Assembly: GCF_024298965.1 (NCBI RefSeq)
Contig: NZ_CP085193.1
Location: 6,200,001-6,264,000 of the forward strand
Origin: Streptomyces rapamycinicus NRRL 5491
GTDB lineage: Bacteria > Actinomycetota > Actinomycetes > Streptomycetales > Streptomycetaceae
DNA: 64,000 bases
Direction: 5' to 3'
Made by a program: the position numbers and the translations under genes. Below are positions 34,566 to 42,295 of the stretch, one piece after another; position 1 is the stretch's first letter, and the number at the start of each line of letters is the position of its first letter. The notes beneath the pieces were generated by a model. It worked only from the letters and a program-made list of their open reading frames with translations. It was not told where the DNA came from and searched no databases.

Positions 34566-34799
34566 TCAGTCGCTGGTGCCCAACGCCGCGTGTACATCAG
34601 CGGCCCTGAAGGGAACGACCCAGGCCATGCGCCCAATGGAAGCCTGTGCTAGCCACACGGAGTTGAGGACGATCAGCGACCAGATCAACTCCTGAGCTTG
34701 TGGAACGGCTGCCCACAAGATGCAGATGATCACACTGATCACCAAGACTGATTGATGGTTACGAGTTGACACCCGAGGGGTGGACGGGGGGACACTCAA
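34566..34799 (-). CDS. Small membrane protein
   Basis: A 77-residue product with two hydrophobic stretches (about 17-33 and 38-52, SVLVISVIICILWAAV and LIWSLIVLNSVWLAQ). The TTG start at 34799 is supported by AGGAGG five bases upstream, the best ribosome site on this strand nearby. No family recognised. Frames on the other strand in this place lack ribosome sites. Confidence 0.5.
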   Translation of the reverse strand: MSVPPSTPRVSTRNHQSVLVISVIICILWAAVPQAQELIWSLIVLNSVWLAQASIGRMAWVVPFRAADVHAALGTSD

Positions 34800-35389
34800 T
34801 CGGACCTCCTAGGTTCCTTGCCCACCCTGCCGCTCTCGTTGGGAAGCCTGCGCGGCTATGGGTGGGCGTTTTCGTTGTTGGGGCCATGGTGGCCTGTCGA
34901 TTGGCTGTCCGAGAGGTCGAGCTTGAGTTGGCACGGAAGGCCGCCTGAGTAGACATTGGTTTGGGACCCGCAGCGATTGTTTGAGACGCGACTGTCCCGT
35001 GCAGCCCTCTGACCTGCAGGTTTAACCCTCTAGTCAGGCTTATACCGCACGACACCGACAAATCTGTGGTCTCGCTGCACCCCCATGACGCAAATGACCT
35101 CTTTGCCCCTTCTTGGCTTTACTCAGTCTTTGACGTCTTGCTTGGGCTGAGCGTAGGAAATAGCCCTTGTTTTGAGGAAGTGGGCATGGCGCGACTGTCG
35201 TATTTCGGTGTAGTCAAGATCGTGAAACGTTCCGTGAAACCGGCCGGATCTCGATGTCCATGTCCCCGTAGGCGGGCCGTCACTTCGGTCGTGACATCAG
35301 CGCTGACATCAACGACGGCACACGCTGCCCTCCATCGGTCCCCCACGGGCACCGGGCCGGACCGCCGCCGAGGCGCGCACCAGGCCCCC
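34800..35389. other. Gene-free right arm of the island
   Basis: No convincing gene. AT-richer than the flanks up to about 35220. Contains the inner repeat at 35291-35313 and leads into the attR-like repeat. Confidence 0.45.
35291..35313. repeat. Inner repeat near the right end of the island
   Basis: GTGACATCAG-CG-CTGACATCAAC, the partner of 28199-28221 (21 of 23 bases equal). Confidence 0.45.
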
Positions 35390-35397
35390 GCCCGAAC

Positions 35398-35441
35398 CTA
35401 CGGATCAAGAGGTTGCAGGTTCGAATCCTGCCGAGCGCGCA
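35398..35441. repeat. attR-like repeat (3' half of tRNA-Arg)
   Basis: Exact 44-base copy of 28105-28148. It has no 5' half, so it is not a tRNA. The words GCCTCTTGCGTATGC that follow the tRNA terminator also follow this copy, so the hairpin itself was lost or never present here. Confidence 0.8.
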
Positions 35442-35501
35442 GCAGCCTCTTGCGTATGCGATGACGGCAACGGTGAGAGCAGCTCTCGGAGCGATCACTC
35501 T

Positions 35502-35903
35502 TTATCGCTCTGTTGGTGCGGTGGGGCGGAGCAGTGTCAGGAAGCCGCCGAGCAGAGCGAACGCGAGAAGGAACAGCTCCGTTTCCATCCTGCTGATGCC
35601 GCCCTCGGTCAGCTGGGTCCCGAGAATGATCCAGGTCGCTGATCCCATGCACACCAGCAGCTGATTGTCCCGCTCCCGCAGCATCCGCATCCCCGCCCAC
35701 AGCAGCACGGGTACCAGTGTCAACCAGGCGAGTGTGGCCAGCGCTCCTTCTATGAACCCTGCGCCGACACCCGCGTCCGGATTGGCCCGTCGCGCTTCCG
35801 ACTCCCACCGCTCGGCGGATTCCCAGACCCAGTACGTCGCATGCGCCGCGGCCGCCGAGACGACGATGCCCTTTGTCCAGCGGCCCATCCTGCTGCTCAA
35901 CAT
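35502..35903 (-). CDS. Membrane protein of unknown function
   Basis: A 133-residue protein from ATG 35903 (MLSSRMGRWTKGIV); the frame is open further upstream to 35993, but the start chosen begins the first hydrophobic stretch. About four membrane segments (about 9-25, 47-68, 78-95, 105-125). The family is not recognised. It lies just outside the attR-like repeat and inside the older 28105-36705 interval. Confidence 0.55.
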   Translation of the reverse strand: MLSSRMGRWTKGIVVSAAAAHATYWVWESAERWESEARRANPDAGVGAGFIEGALATLAWLTLVPVLLWAGMRMLRERDNQLLVCMGSATWIILGTQLTEGGISRMETELFLLAFALLGGFLTLLRPTAPTER

Positions 35904-35967
35904 GGCTTCACCATGCACAGCACAGACCTCGCATGCCTGAGTACCCATACTCAAAGCGGACCAGAAG

Positions 35968-36201
35968 GTGCACAGAAGGCCATCGCTCCGCAAGCCATGC
36001 CCTGCCCGTGCGGTGAGCCGCGAGCTTGTCGCGCGCTACGGGCAGATCGACGTGCTGGTGTACGCCCATGTGTGGGGTGTGAACGCCTTTGCGGCCTCGG
36101 CGTGGCATCTGCGGCGAAGTGGGGTGGGCGGGATGTTCGATGCCTACGCTGTCGGCTTCGACGGGGTGTGGGCGATCGCGATACCGGTGGGGGAGGGCTG
36201 A
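35968..36201 (+). CDS. Small hypothetical protein upstream of the NUDIX gene
   Basis: A 77-codon frame whose latter part (RYGQIDVLVYAHVWGVNAFA, then GMFDAYAVGFDGVWAIAIP) looks like real protein. It ends two bases before the NUDIX start and would form an operon with it. The start is uncertain: GTG 35968 or a later GTG. It could also be the tail of a truncated gene. Confidence 0.4.
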   Translation: MHRRPSLRKPCPARAVSRELVARYGQIDVLVYAHVWGVNAFAASAWHLRRSGVGGMFDAYAVGFDGVWAIAIPVGEG

Positions 36202-36203
36202 CC

Positions 36204-36674
36204 GTGGCACGGACCGAGTACTACGACGACCCGGACGCACCAGAGCCGAACAGCTTGGTGGTTGCCGCGTCCGCTGTTGTCACCGACGAGGAAGGCCGCA
36301 TCCTCCTCCAGCGCCGCTGGGACAACGGCCTGTGGGCGCTCCCGGGCGGGGGCATGGAGATGGCCGACTCTCTGCCGGGCACGGCTGTCCGCGAGGTCAG
36401 GGAGGAGACGGGGCTGGACGTCGAGATCACGGGCCTCGTGGGCACGTATACCGATCCGCGCCACGTCATCGCGTATTCGGACGGTGAGGTGCGGCGGCAG
36501 TTCAACGTTTGTTTCACGGCCCGAGTGGTTGGCGGACAACTGGCGATCTCCGACGAGTCCGCGGAGCTGCGGTTCGTTTCGCTGGACGAGTTGGACGGGC
36601 TGTGGATGCACCACACACAGCGGCTGCGGTTGGACCATTTCTTGGAGCACCGTGAGTGCCCGTACTTGGGCTGA
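36204..36674 (+). CDS. NUDIX hydrolase
   Basis: A 156-residue pyrophosphohydrolase that would cleave a nucleoside diphosphate linked to another group. The NUDIX box is GGGMEMADSLPGTAVREVRE then ETGL; the first box glutamate is replaced by aspartate, while the metal-binding REVREE is intact. GTG 36204 follows GGGGGAGGG with about six bases spacing. Substrate cannot be predicted. It lies between the attR-like repeat and the degenerate tRNA-Arg fragment, so it belongs to the outer layer of the accessory zone. Confidence 0.88.
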   Translation: MARTEYYDDPDAPEPNSLVVAASAVVTDEEGRILLQRRWDNGLWALPGGGMEMADSLPGTAVREVREETGLDVEITGLVGTYTDPRHVIAYSDGEVRRQFNVCFTARVVGGQLAISDESAELRFVSLDELDGLWMHHTQRLRLDHFLEHRECPYLG

Positions 36675-36676
36675 GT

Positions 36677-36705
36677 GGTCAGGTTCGGATCCTGACAAGC
36701 GCGCG
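36677..36705 (+). repeat. Degenerate tRNA-Arg 3'-end fragment
   Basis: GGTTCGGATCCTGACAAGC resembles the T-arm and acceptor end of tRNA-Arg (GGTTCGAATCCTGCCGAGC), and a tRNA-type terminator follows, as after the intact gene. It reads as a third, older attachment remnant. Confidence 0.45.
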
Positions 36706-36715
36706 TCAGCCCAGG

Positions 36716-36748
36716 GAGCCCCCCTTCCGGTGATCGGAAGGGGGGCTC
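36716..36748. terminator. Terminator between NUDIX and amidase genes
   Basis: A 14-bp stem (36716-36729 with 36735-36748), similar in sequence to the tRNA-Arg terminator at 28156. Confidence 0.75.
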
Positions 36749-36795
36749 TCGTCGTGATCCGTGGCTCGCCCATCGACGGGCCTCGGGTAGTACGA

Positions 36796-38247
36796 CTACT
36801 CCGGTGGCTGGAAGCCGCCGATCTTCTGCTCCAGTAGTTCGGCCAGCCGCAGTGGGGTGCGGTCCTCGTGCATTGGGCCGATGAGCTGGACTCCCACCGG
36901 TAGGCCCTCGGGGGATCGGGTCGCTGGGATGGCGGTGGCGGGTAGGCCGGGCATGGTGGCCAGACCGGCCCAGACGAGCTGGTCGAGGTACGGGTAGTCG
37001 GTGCCGTCGATGTCGAGTCGGCGTTCCCTCAGGTCGGGGTTGTGGTCGTGGGGGAACGCGGGGGTGGGCGTGATGGGGCACACCACGGCGTCGAACTCGG
37101 CGAAGAGCCGGCGCCAGCCGTGGCGGTGGAGTTCGCGGCGGCTGTCCGCCTCGATCCAGTCGCGGTGGCTGAACGCCATGCCGCGCAGCAGCGCCGCATC
37201 GAGGCTGTGGTCGTCCGCGCTCAGTTCGGCGGCGTGGGTGCGCAGCTGCTCGTACGCTTCGAGGGGGAAACGTCCGCTGAAGCCCGAGAACAGCAAATGG
37301 GTGTAGAGGACCGCGGCTTCGCTCAGGTCGGGTAGCAGCGGACTGTGGCGTTCGACGCGGGCGCCGGCGTCGGCGAGTGCGTCGGCCACTCGGGTCACGC
37401 CCGCACGCACGGCGGAGCCGGTCGGGATGAGCGGGTGGTCGTCGAGGACCAGGACCCGGAAGTCGTGGAGTTGCTCGTGGCGCGCGGGCGGCAGTGTGAC
37501 GGCGTGTGCCACGCCGAGCGTCAGGGGATCGGGTCCGGCCATGACGTCGAGCAGGAGTGTGAGGTCGCGGGCGGTGCGCGCCATCGGGCCGACGACGGCG
37601 AGGTCGGGTTCGGCCGGCAGTGCCGGTGCGGTCGGCGGGACCATGCCGCGGCTCGCCGCCAGTCCGAGTGTCGGCTTGTGCGCGTAGACACCGCAGAAAT
37701 GTGCGGGGGTACGCAATGAACCGGCGATGTCGGAGCCGATGGACAGCGCGCCGAATCCGGACGCCAGGGCCGCCGCCGATCCGCCGGAGGATCCACCCGA
37801 CGTACGACCGTGATCCCACGGGTTGTTGGTGGTGCCGTAGATCTCGTTGAAGCTCTGTATATCTTGCAGCCCCAAGGGCACGTTGGTCTTGCCGAGTACC
37901 ACCGCGCCCGCGTCCTTGAGGCGCGACACCTGGACCGCGTCCTCGGCCGGCATGTAGTTCCGGTGTGGCGGCATGCCCCAGGTCGTCGGCAGCCCGGCTA
38001 TGTCGTAGGACTCTTTGACCGTCACCGGAATGCCGAGCAGCGGCCGGTCCTCACCGCGGGCGCGCGCCTGGTCGGCGTCGCGTGCGGCGGCCCGCGCACG
38101 GTCGAAGTCCGGCACACAGATCGCGTTGATCGCCTTGTCGTCCCGCTCAATACGGGCGATCACCTCGTCGGTCAGTTCCGCCGAGGTCACTTCACCGGCA
38201 CGCAAAGCAGCCGTGAGTTTTTCGGCCGTCAGAAAATTCCGCTCCAT
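36796..38247 (-). CDS. Amidase (amidase-signature family)
   Basis: A 483-residue hydrolase of carboxylic amides. The Ser-cisSer-Lys triad is visible: Lys78 (VTVKES), Ser154 (TSGGSSGGSAA) and the nucleophile Ser177 (GSDIAGSLRTPA). No signal peptide, so cytoplasmic. It is of ordinary length for the family and lacks partners of the GatCAB complex nearby, so it is probably a catabolic amidase with unknown substrate. Confidence 0.92.
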   Translation of the reverse strand: MERNFLTAEKLTAALRAGEVTSAELTDEVIARIERDDKAINAICVPDFDRARAAARDADQARARGEDRPLLGIPVTVKESYDIAGLPTTWGMPPHRNYMPAEDAVQVSRLKDAGAVVLGKTNVPLGLQDIQSFNEIYGTTNNPWDHGRTSGGSSGGSAAALASGFGALSIGSDIAGSLRTPAHFCGVYAHKPTLGLAASRGMVPPTAPALPAEPDLAVVGPMARTARDLTLLLDVMAGPDPLTLGVAHAVTLPPARHEQLHDFRVLVLDDHPLIPTGSAVRAGVTRVADALADAGARVERHSPLLPDLSEAAVLYTHLLFSGFSGRFPLEAYEQLRTHAAELSADDHSLDAALLRGMAFSHRDWIEADSRRELHRHGWRRLFAEFDAVVCPITPTPAFPHDHNPDLRERRLDIDGTDYPYLDQLVWAGLATMPGLPATAIPATRSPEGLPVGVQLIGPMHEDRTPLRLAELLEQKIGGFQPPE

Positions 38248-38641
38248 GAATCCGACCGTATCGGCCTCTGGGGCGGGCCATAAAACACCATTTCGCGCAA
38301 TGGAGTGGAGGGCTCAATGCTCATTGTATTTTCTCTCCGGCCGACCTCGAAGCGGTCGGCGACTCGCTGTGCCGTGAGTTGGCGCCGTTGGGTGTGCGGG
38401 TGGTGGTGGTCGTCGAGCCCGGCGCGGTCCGTTGGGTACTGCTCGACCGGCTGCCCGACCGGCTGCTCGACCGCATCCTCGTGGCCGGCCTCCGTCCGCA
38501 CAGACCCCGGTTCGGCTGGATCTGGCCTTGCGGCCACTGCTGCACGGTATTAGTTGTCCGTTAGTAGAACGCCAACGCGATCTTCGAAGCTGGTTGTCGT
38601 CCGGGAGCGAGACGACAGAACACAGCAACGAAGAGGTCACG
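38248..38641. other. Intergenic region with a gene remnant
   Basis: A divergent promoter region for the amidase and the lipoprotein genes. It is AT-rich around 38270-38340. A short stretch of decayed coding sequence lies at 38340-38440. Confidence 0.45.
38340..38440 (+). pseudogene. Possible short-chain dehydrogenase fragment
   Basis: One frame reads ADLEAVGDSLCRELAPLG then VRVVVVVEPGAV, which resembles the segment after the active-site helix in SDR enzymes (L-x-E-L-A-P-x-G-V-x-V-x-x-V-E-P-G). Neither a start nor the coenzyme-binding part is present. Short match, so uncertain. Confidence 0.3.
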
Positions 38642-39262
38642 ATGAACACCACCACCAACCGCTTCCGCGGCCGCGCCGGCCGCCGTATCGCCGCCGCCCT
38701 TGTCGCGGCCGCGGCGCTGAGCCTGGGGGCCACGGCCTGCGGGCCGGATGACTCCGGGGCCGACTCCTCCGGCTCCTCGGCCTCGGCCCAGCCCACCAGT
38801 GGCTCCTCTTCGGACAACTCCGGTTCGCAGGGCCAGAATGGCGGGAAGCAGGGCCAGGGCGGCGGCAAGACCGACACGGCGCCGCCCGCCGCGGGCAACG
38901 GTGGCGGCAAGGGCGGCGGCAACGGTGGCGGCAACGGTGGCGGCGCCGCCAACGCGGGGAACCACCGTATGTACGTCGGCACGCTGAAGTACCTCGCGCC
39001 CGGCAAGATGACCATCAAGCCCGAGAGCGGAGGCATGGAGCAGGCATTCCTGATCTCCAACGCCACGAAGATCCTCGGCGCGGCCGCTATCTGCTCCGAC
39101 GACGGTGGCACCGTGTCCATCGGCGACGACGGTTACGGCACCTCCAAGTGCACCGTGGAGCAGTTGGAGAAGGCCGCGAAGACCAACAGCGTGACCGTGC
39201 GCGTCACCATGAACCCCAAGTCCGGCGCCGCCGAGACGGTCGAGGAGAAGTACCACCCGTAA
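38642..39262 (+). CDS. Lipoprotein with Gly-rich linker
   Basis: A 206-residue lipoprotein. ATG 38642 follows GAAGAGG. The signal ends in the lipobox LGATAC, so a cysteine near residue 33 is lipidated. A Ser/Gln/Gly linker with GGGKGGGNGGGNGGG type repeats leads to a compact C-terminal domain (about 110-206; GTLKYLAPGKMTIKPE ... SKCTVEQLEKAAK) with two cysteines. No known family. Confidence 0.8.
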   Translation: MNTTTNRFRGRAGRRIAAALVAAAALSLGATACGPDDSGADSSGSSASAQPTSGSSSDNSGSQGQNGGKQGQGGGKTDTAPPAAGNGGGKGGGNGGGNGGGAANAGNHRMYVGTLKYLAPGKMTIKPESGGMEQAFLISNATKILGAAAICSDDGGTVSIGDDGYGTSKCTVEQLEKAAKTNSVTVRVTMNPKSGAAETVEEKYHP

Positions 39263-39279
39263 GCCCCGCATTCCACACT

Positions 39280-39321
39280 CCCGCGCGCCCGGTGGGCCCT
39301 CCGCCCCGCCGGGCGCGCGGG
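39280..39321 (+). terminator. Terminator of the lipoprotein gene
   Basis: A 13-bp perfect stem (39280-39292 with 39309-39321), 16-base loop, followed by TTT. Confidence 0.75.
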
Positions 39322-39693
39322 TTTGCGCGATCACGCACGCTGATGCCTTATCGACGGAAATTCTTTATCGGTTTTCGGCGGCGCGGCCGATTCGCGTCAA
39401 TTCCTGCGGCGACGCCCTTGTCCGTAGGGGCGGCTGCGATCGTGTGCCCGCCACTCCTCCGTTGCTCATCGCCGAAACCCCGCGGCCGCGCTCGGGCAGC
39501 GGTGCGTCGGACGCCGGTATGAGGGCGATCTGTTTTAGCTTCGGACGCTCCGGCTCAGCCGCGGTGTCCCCCGGGCGGGTGTGTCGTACCAGAGGCGGAC
39601 CCGATCGGCCGGTGTGTACTGCGTTCTCAGTAGCGCGAAATGTCGGCAGGCGCACGACGACAGGGCGGCCCGCTCCCGGAGAGCCTGGGCGAA

Positions 39694-39773
39694 CAGTCGG
39701 CACCAGATGCGGACAGTCGGCACCAGATGCGGACAGTCGGCACCAGATGCGGACAGTCGGCACCAGATGTGGA
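39694..39773. repeat. Four 20-bp direct repeats before the MMPL gene
   Basis: The unit ACAGTCGGCACCAGATGCGG occurs four times head to tail, the last with one change near its end. The array ends in the GGAG of the MMPL ribosome site. The other 430 bases of the 39263-39784 gap show no gene. Confidence 0.85.
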
Positions 39774-39784
39774 GACCTCCTGTC

Positions 39785-42088
39785 GTGGCTACATTCCTTT
39801 ACCAAGTGGGCCGTCTGGCCTTCCGGCGACGCTGGTACGTCGCCCTGGTCTGGGCGGCCGTCCTGACCGCCGTCGGGCTGGGCGCGCTCAAGGCTTCGGG
39901 GGCTTCCGACGAGGAGTTCTCGATGCCGGGCATCGAGTCCCAGAAGGCGTTCGACCTGATGGAACAGCGCTTCCCCGGAGCCTCCGCCGACGGCGCGACC
40001 GCCCGGGTCGTCTTCGTCGCGCCGAGCGGTGAGAAGGTCACCGCCACCGAGAACCGGCAGGCCGTCGAGGAGGCCGTGGCCAATCTGGGCGACGGGGCTC
40101 AGGTCGCGAGCGCCGTCGACCCGTTCCGGGCGAAGGCCGTCAGCAAGGACGGCACGACGGCGTACGCGACGGTCACCTACAAGGTCGCCGCCAACGACCT
40201 CACCGACACCAGCAAGAACCAGCTGGAGCGGGCCCTCCACACGGCCCAGGGCTCCGGGCTGACCGTCGAGGCCGGTGGAAGCGCGATGGACGACGGTGGC
40301 GGGCCCGGCGGTGCGGCCGAGGTGATCGGTGTCGCGATAGCCGCCGTCGTGCTGCTGATCACCTTCGGTTCGCTGGCCGCCGCCGGACTGCCGCTGCTGA
40401 CCGCCATCATCGGCGTCGGCGTGAGCATGGCCACCATCCTGACCCTGTCCGAGGCGCTGGGCCTGTCCACGACGACCGGCACCCTGGCGATGATGCTGGG
40501 TCTCGCCGTCGGCATCGACTACGCCCTGTTCGTCGTCTCCCGCTATCGCGAGGAGCGAGCCAGGGGCCGGGTGCCGCGGGAGGCGGTCGGTCTGGCGGTC
40601 GGCACGGCCGGTTCCGCGGTCGTGTTCGCCGGGCTCACCGTCGTGATCGCGCTGGCCGGACTCGCGGTGGTCGGCATCCCGATGCTCACCAGGATGGGCC
40701 TGGCCGCGGCGGGCGCGGTCGTCGTCGCCGTACTGGTCGCGCTGACGCTGGTCCCGGCGTTCCTCGGCTTCTGGCCGAACGCCGTGCTCCGGCGGCGGGC
40801 CCGTCGGAGCGGACGGATCGAGGAGGAGGGCACCCGGGACAACGGGGGCAGCCGTTGGGCGCGGTTCGTGCTGCGGCGTCCGCTGCCCGTGCTGCTGCTC
40901 GGCGTGGTGGGCCTCGGGGCCCTCGCGGTGCCGATGACGGATCTGCAACTCGGCATGCCCGGGGACGAGGCCAAGTCGACCTCCACCACCGAGCGTCGGG
41001 CCTACGACGCGCTCGCCGAGGGCTTCGGGCCGGGCTTCAACGGGCCGCTGACCGTCGTCGTGGACGCGAAGGGGGACACCGACCCGAAGGGCGCCGCCGA
41101 CACGGTCGCGAAGGAGATCGGCGGTACCGAGGGTGTCGTGTCCGTCTCCCCGGCCCGCTTCAACGAGGCCGGTGACACGGCCGTCTTCCAGGTCGTGCCG
41201 TCCACGGCGCCGACCGATGAAAGGACCAAGGACCTGGTCACGACCATCCGGGGCGAGCGGCCCGGGGCCGAGTCCGAGACCGGGGCGACCTTCGAGGTCA
41301 CCGGCACCACCGCGCTGAACATCGACGTCTCCGACAAGGTGCAGTCCGCGCTGGTCCCCTATCTGGTGGTCGTGGTGGGTCTCGCGATCGTGCTCCTGCT
41401 GGTGGTCTTCCGGTCCCTGTTCGTCCCGCTGAAGGCGGCCCTCGGCTTCTTGCTGTCGGTGCTGGCCTCCCTCGGCGTGGTCGTCCTCGTCTTCCAGCAG
41501 GGCCACGGCGCCGGGCTCCTGGGCGTGGAGCAGACCGGCCCGATCATGAGCCTGATGCCGATCTTCCTGGTGGGCATCATCTTCGGCCTGGCCATGGACT
41601 ACGAGGTGTTCCTCGTCTCGCGGATGCGGGAGGCGTACGTCCACGGCGAGCGGCCGGGCCAGGCGATCACATCCGGGTTCCGGCACAGCGCGCGCGTGGT
41701 GGTGGCCGCCGCGCTGATCATGATCGCGGTGTTCGCCGGGTTCGTCGGCGAGAGCGACTCCATGGTCAAGATGATCGGGTTCGGGCTCGCCTCCGCCGTC
41801 CTGTTCGACGCCTTCGTCGTACGGATGGCGATCGTGCCCGCCGTGCTCGCCCTGCTCGGCGACAGGGCCTGGTGGCTGCCGAAGTGGCTGGACCGGCTGC
41901 TGCCCAAGGTCGACGTGGAGGGCGAGGCGCTCGGCCGCCGGGCGGAGGCGGGGCCGGGTCCGGGGTCGGGTCCGGGCTCGGGGTCGGGACCGGGATCGGA
42001 CCCGGATTCTGGGTCGGGACCGGGACCGGGACCGGGATCGGACCCGGAACCGGCCGGGACGACCGGCCTGGAAGTGACCCGCACCTGA
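39785..42088 (+). CDS. MMPL-family RND transporter
   Basis: A 767-residue membrane transporter. GTG 39785 has GGAG (within GGAGACC) about nine bases upstream and starts just before the first membrane helix (FRRRWYVALVWAAVLTA). It has two halves, each with a helix, a large extracellular loop and five more helices. The proton-relay motifs are seen in GIDYALFVVSR and AMDYEVFLVSR. The C-terminal tail is a Gly/Pro/Ser repeat. It is likely to export a lipid or drug. The next two genes, a two-component system, may regulate it, and both loci have tandem repeats upstream. Confidence 0.93.
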   Translation: MATFLYQVGRLAFRRRWYVALVWAAVLTAVGLGALKASGASDEEFSMPGIESQKAFDLMEQRFPGASADGATARVVFVAPSGEKVTATENRQAVEEAVANLGDGAQVASAVDPFRAKAVSKDGTTAYATVTYKVAANDLTDTSKNQLERALHTAQGSGLTVEAGGSAMDDGGGPGGAAEVIGVAIAAVVLLITFGSLAAAGLPLLTAIIGVGVSMATILTLSEALGLSTTTGTLAMMLGLAVGIDYALFVVSRYREERARGRVPREAVGLAVGTAGSAVVFAGLTVVIALAGLAVVGIPMLTRMGLAAAGAVVVAVLVALTLVPAFLGFWPNAVLRRRARRSGRIEEEGTRDNGGSRWARFVLRRPLPVLLLGVVGLGALAVPMTDLQLGMPGDEAKSTSTTERRAYDALAEGFGPGFNGPLTVVVDAKGDTDPKGAADTVAKEIGGTEGVVSVSPARFNEAGDTAVFQVVPSTAPTDERTKDLVTTIRGERPGAESETGATFEVTGTTALNIDVSDKVQSALVPYLVVVVGLAIVLLLVVFRSLFVPLKAALGFLLSVLASLGVVVLVFQQGHGAGLLGVEQTGPIMSLMPIFLVGIIFGLAMDYEVFLVSRMREAYVHGERPGQAITSGFRHSARVVVAAALIMIAVFAGFVGESDSMVKMIGFGLASAVLFDAFVVRMAIVPAVLALLGDRAWWLPKWLDRLLPKVDVEGEALGRRAEAGPGPGSGPGSGSGPGSDPDSGSGPGPGPGSDPEPAGTTGLEVTRT

Positions 42089-42191
42089 TCGACCGCCCGA
42101 CCCGCCCCCGCCGGGGACGCCCGTGGCGAACGCCATGGGCGTCCCCGGCGGCGGTCCGCGCGGGGAACGGGCACGGTGGTGCACCGAGCAC

Positions 42192-42278
42192 CGAAACGGT
42201 CATGGTGGCCCACGGGCCACCGAATCCGTCACGGTGGCCCACAGAGCGCCGAATCGGTCACGATGGCCCACAGCACCG
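42192..42278. repeat. Three 29-bp tandem repeats before the histidine kinase gene
   Basis: Units start at 42192, 42221 and 42250; each contains CGAATCGGTCACGATGGCCC or a close variant. The third ends 17 bases before the kinase ATG. Confidence 0.75.
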
Positions 42279-42295
42279 AGCGGAGAGCCCAGCCG

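Larger units (their letters stand above)
28105..35441. mobile_element. Integrated island at tRNA-Arg(ACG), about 7.3 kb
   Basis: Bounded by a 44-bp direct repeat that includes the 3' half of the tRNA gene. Contents in order: integrase remnant, DUF7848 and ATPase genes, HTH-TPR regulator, RibD-like deaminase, a frameshifted gene, the EVE-SRA-Shedu nuclease, and a small membrane protein. Several genes use noticeably more A and T than the chromosomal neighbours (for example 32700-34373). With the integrase truncated and no conjugation or replication genes, it looks like a stranded remnant. Confidence 0.75.

Noticed and set aside
34766..34948. 60-codon plus-strand frame with one hydrophobic stretch
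   Set aside because: No ribosome site, and it overlaps the start region of the better supported minus-strand gene.
35398..35441. Second tRNA-Arg gene
   Set aside because: Only the 3' half is present; no D-arm or 5' acceptor strand.
35066..35464. 132-codon frame running into the attR-like repeat
   Set aside because: Reads through the tRNA-derived repeat and has no protein features.
39365..42184. 939-codon frame opposite the MMPL gene
   Set aside because: Arg/His/Asp-rich shadow; MMPL frame has membrane helices and family motifs.
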